From: Pseudoflavitalea sp. G-6-1-2
GTDB lineage: Bacteria > Bacteroidota > Bacteroidia > Chitinophagales > Chitinophagaceae
Direction: 5' to 3'
Assembly (NCBI RefSeq): GCF_012927185.1
Contig: NZ_JABBGB010000001.1
Coordinates: 1,612,001-1,676,000, forward strand
DNA: 64,000 nt
Positions 62,538 to 64,000 of the stretch are shown piece by piece; within the stretch, counting starts at the first letter, position 1, and every line of letters starts with the position of its first letter. The notes beneath the pieces were generated by a model. It had not been told where the DNA came from, searched no databases, and was given only the letters and a program-made list of their open reading frames with translations. The position numbers were made by a program, and so were the translations under genes.

Positions 62538-63710
62538 ATGAATGTTCCGGAAGTATTTGAAAGCCTTAAAACATACTGTGAAAAGGAAGAATTCATGGGA
62601 TGGGATCCCTATGATGGTCTAACCAGCAGGGTATTTCAATCACTTCCCCTGATCCGCTCGAACAAGTATTGCCGTCTTGCATGGATTCAGTTCTTCAAAC
62701 GCTCTCCTGTAAATTTCAGAAAACCTGCCCTGATTGCGAAGCAGCACAATGCGAAAGGACTAGCACTTTTTCTTACTGGTTATTGCCATCTTTACCAACT
62801 ACACGGTAAGAAGGAATATCTCGAAAAAATCAATTATCTCGCTAATAAGATCATTGCACTCCAAAGCCAGGGCTATGCAGGCAGTTGCTGGGGCTATTAT
62901 TTCGACTGGCAGGCCAGGGCTTTTTTTCAACCTGCACATACTCCAACGGTTGTTGCTACTTCTTTTGTGGCAGATGCTCTTTTCGATGCGTATGAACTCA
63001 CAAAGGAAGAAAAATATAAAGAAGTGGCCGTTTCATCAGCAGACTTCGTTCTGAAAGATCTCAACAGAACTTATGATGCCAAAGGGGATTTCTCATTTTC
63101 ATATTCTCCACTCGATCATACACAGGTGTTCAACGCATCTTTGCTGGGTGCAAAACTGCTGAGCAGAGTTTATGCATATACACAGAATACTGTGTTGAAA
63201 GAAGAAGCCACTAAAGCTGTTCGTTTTGCCTGCAATTTTCAGCAACCCAATGGCGCGTGGGCATATGGTACATTGCCTTTCCATACATGGATAGATAGCT
63301 TTCATACTGGTTTCAATCTGGAATGCATTTATGCGTTTCAGAAGTATACCGGTGTTACAGATTTCAATAACCACATCGAAAAGGGGCTGGCTTACTATAC
63401 TGCCAATTTTTTTACACCGGAAGGCATTTCAAAATATTATAACCAGCAAACCTATCCGGTTGATGCACATGCACCAGCACAGTTTCTGGTAACAATGGCA
63501 AAGCTGAACCGGTTTGAAGAGCACCGGCCGATGATTGAAAAGGTACTTGGCTGGACTATTCAGAACATGTACAATAAGAAAGGATTTTTTTACTACCAAA
63601 AAAGGAAACGTTTCAGCTCTAAGATCCCTTACATGCGATGGGCACAAGCCTGGATGTTTGTTGCCATGACCCATTATCTGAAAGCTACACAAACTAACCA
63701 GTATGCATAA
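62538..63710 (+). CDS. alpha-helical toroid (six-hairpin-like) protein of the polysaccharide locus
   Basis: 390 residues from the ATG at 62538 (MNVPEVFESLKTYC). A GTG start 23 codons earlier is less likely because a TATTTTTG -7-like box lies between (62509-62516). The sequence is a series of helical hairpins with repeated aromatic/Gly motifs (GLALFLTGYCHLYQLHGKKE, YAGSCWGYYFDWQARA, TVVATSFVADALFDAYEL, FQQPNGAWAYGTLPFH), the pattern of (alpha/alpha)6 glycosidase or epimerase barrels. No signal peptide. Similar proteins sit in Bacteroidota capsule loci. The chemistry (hydrolase, lyase or epimerase on the glycan) cannot be fixed. It overlaps the next gene by 8 bases. Confidence 0.82.
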   Translation: MNVPEVFESLKTYCEKEEFMGWDPYDGLTSRVFQSLPLIRSNKYCRLAWIQFFKRSPVNFRKPALIAKQHNAKGLALFLTGYCHLYQLHGKKEYLEKINYLANKIIALQSQGYAGSCWGYYFDWQARAFFQPAHTPTVVATSFVADALFDAYELTKEEKYKEVAVSSADFVLKDLNRTYDAKGDFSFSYSPLDHTQVFNASLLGAKLLSRVYAYTQNTVLKEEATKAVRFACNFQQPNGAWAYGTLPFHTWIDSFHTGFNLECIYAFQKYTGVTDFNNHIEKGLAYYTANFFTPEGISKYYNQQTYPVDAHAPAQFLVTMAKLNRFEEHRPMIEKVLGWTIQNMYNKKGFFYYQKRKRFSSKIPYMRWAQAWMFVAMTHYLKATQTNQYA

Positions 63711-64000
63711 TCGAATAAATATACTCGGCACTCCTGTAGATGATCTGACAATGGAAGAAACATTATCTCTCATTTCATCCGCAATTGAAAACAAAAGAAA
63801 TATTCATCATACTGTAGTGAATGCGGGAAAAATTGTTTCCATGCATGAAAATCCCGAGTTGAAAGAAAGTGTAGTTAATGCTGATCTGATCAATGCAGAT
63901 GGGCAGGCTGTGGTTTGGGCTTCCAAACTGTTTGGGCATCCATTGAAGGAAAGAGTGGCCGGGATCGATCTGATGAAGAATCTGGTAGAGCTGGCCCATA
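63703..64000 (+). CDS. WecG/TagA/CpsF-family glycosyltransferase (3' end outside window)
   Basis: Frame from the ATG at 63703, inside the end of the previous gene (8-base overlap), open to the window end: about 99 codons. The start reads MHNRINILGTPVDDLTMEET, followed by HHTVVNAGKIVSMHENPELK and the family signature NADGQAVVWASKLFGHPLKE then RVAGIDLM, characteristic of GT26 enzymes. These add ManNAcA-type or glucosyl residues to the lipid-linked intermediate made by the initiating transferase. The overlap implies translational coupling in the polysaccharide operon. Confidence 0.9.
   Translation, partial: MHNRINILGTPVDDLTMEETLSLISSAIENKRNIHHTVVNAGKIVSMHENPELKESVVNADLINADGQAVVWASKLFGHPLKERVAGIDLMKNLVELAH

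Noticed and set aside
1-64000. CRISPR arrays, rRNA genes, complete insertion sequences or prophage
   Set aside because: No regularly spaced repeats, rRNA-like sequence, transposase or phage structural gene was seen on reading both strands.

Overview
The window looks like chromosomal core sequence of a Bacteroidota bacterium, most likely family Chitinophagaceae (inferred from protein style, not from a search). The signs are a SusC/SusD pair, a C-terminal type IX secretion (T9SS) sorting domain, class-typical promoters (TTTG, about 20 bases, TAnnTTTG), DUF1800/DUF1501 neighbours, RNase Y, and intrinsic hairpin terminators at many gene ends. I see one tRNA, no rRNA, no CRISPR array and no complete insertion sequence.

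Layout. 1-0.8 kb: end of an acyl-CoA dehydrogenase. 0.9-5.5 kb (minus): proteostasis block of trigger factor, two ClpP paralogues, ClpX and a 57-residue helical protein. 5.6-8.7 kb: universal stress protein, secreted S1/P1 nuclease, secreted C1 peptidase. 9-16.7 kb: LytS-type kinase and LytTR regulator followed by a tripartite RND efflux set in which pump and outer-membrane factor form one open frame. 16.7-21.4 kb: malate:quinone oxidoreductase, an unknown protein, tRNA-Leu, Rel/SpoT. 21.9-26.2 kb: an orphan SusC/SusD pair with a long leader. 26.4-30.9 kb: purA, a very acidic low-complexity protein, pabB, a lytic transglycosylase. 31-35.5 kb (minus): gatA, tatA, rplS and RNase Y, with a 154-bp inverted-repeat element between tatA and rplS. 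35.7-40.1 kb: a lipoprotein and a helical protein, pheT, a coiled-coil protein and zapA, with a stand-alone sorting-domain-like protein on the other strand. 40.1-46.3 kb: DUF6263-like protein, dnaB, rsmE, TerC, pyrD.

46.4-49 kb: thiolase, then a two-gene unit resembling a toxin-antitoxin pair (60-residue protein coupled by TAATG to a predicted ADP-ribosyltransferase-like protein) with repeated dyads upstream. 49.2-58.2 kb: DUF1800 and DUF1501 (the latter with a T9SS domain), a NarL-type regulator with a TPR histidine kinase, and a TonB-dependent receptor preceded by a small membrane protein. 58.3-61.1 kb: DUF2721, DUF983 and an MsbA-like ABC exporter. 61.6 kb to the end: start of an exopolysaccharide locus (initiating sugar-phosphate transferase, an alpha-helical toroid protein, and a truncated WecG/TagA/CpsF glycosyltransferase).

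Starts were moved inward from the longest frame wherever an internal ATG fits the family or a signal peptide better. The most interesting points are the pump/outer-membrane-factor fusion, the putative ADP-ribosylating toxin unit, the orphan sorting-domain protein, and the SSB-like acidic tail of DnaB.
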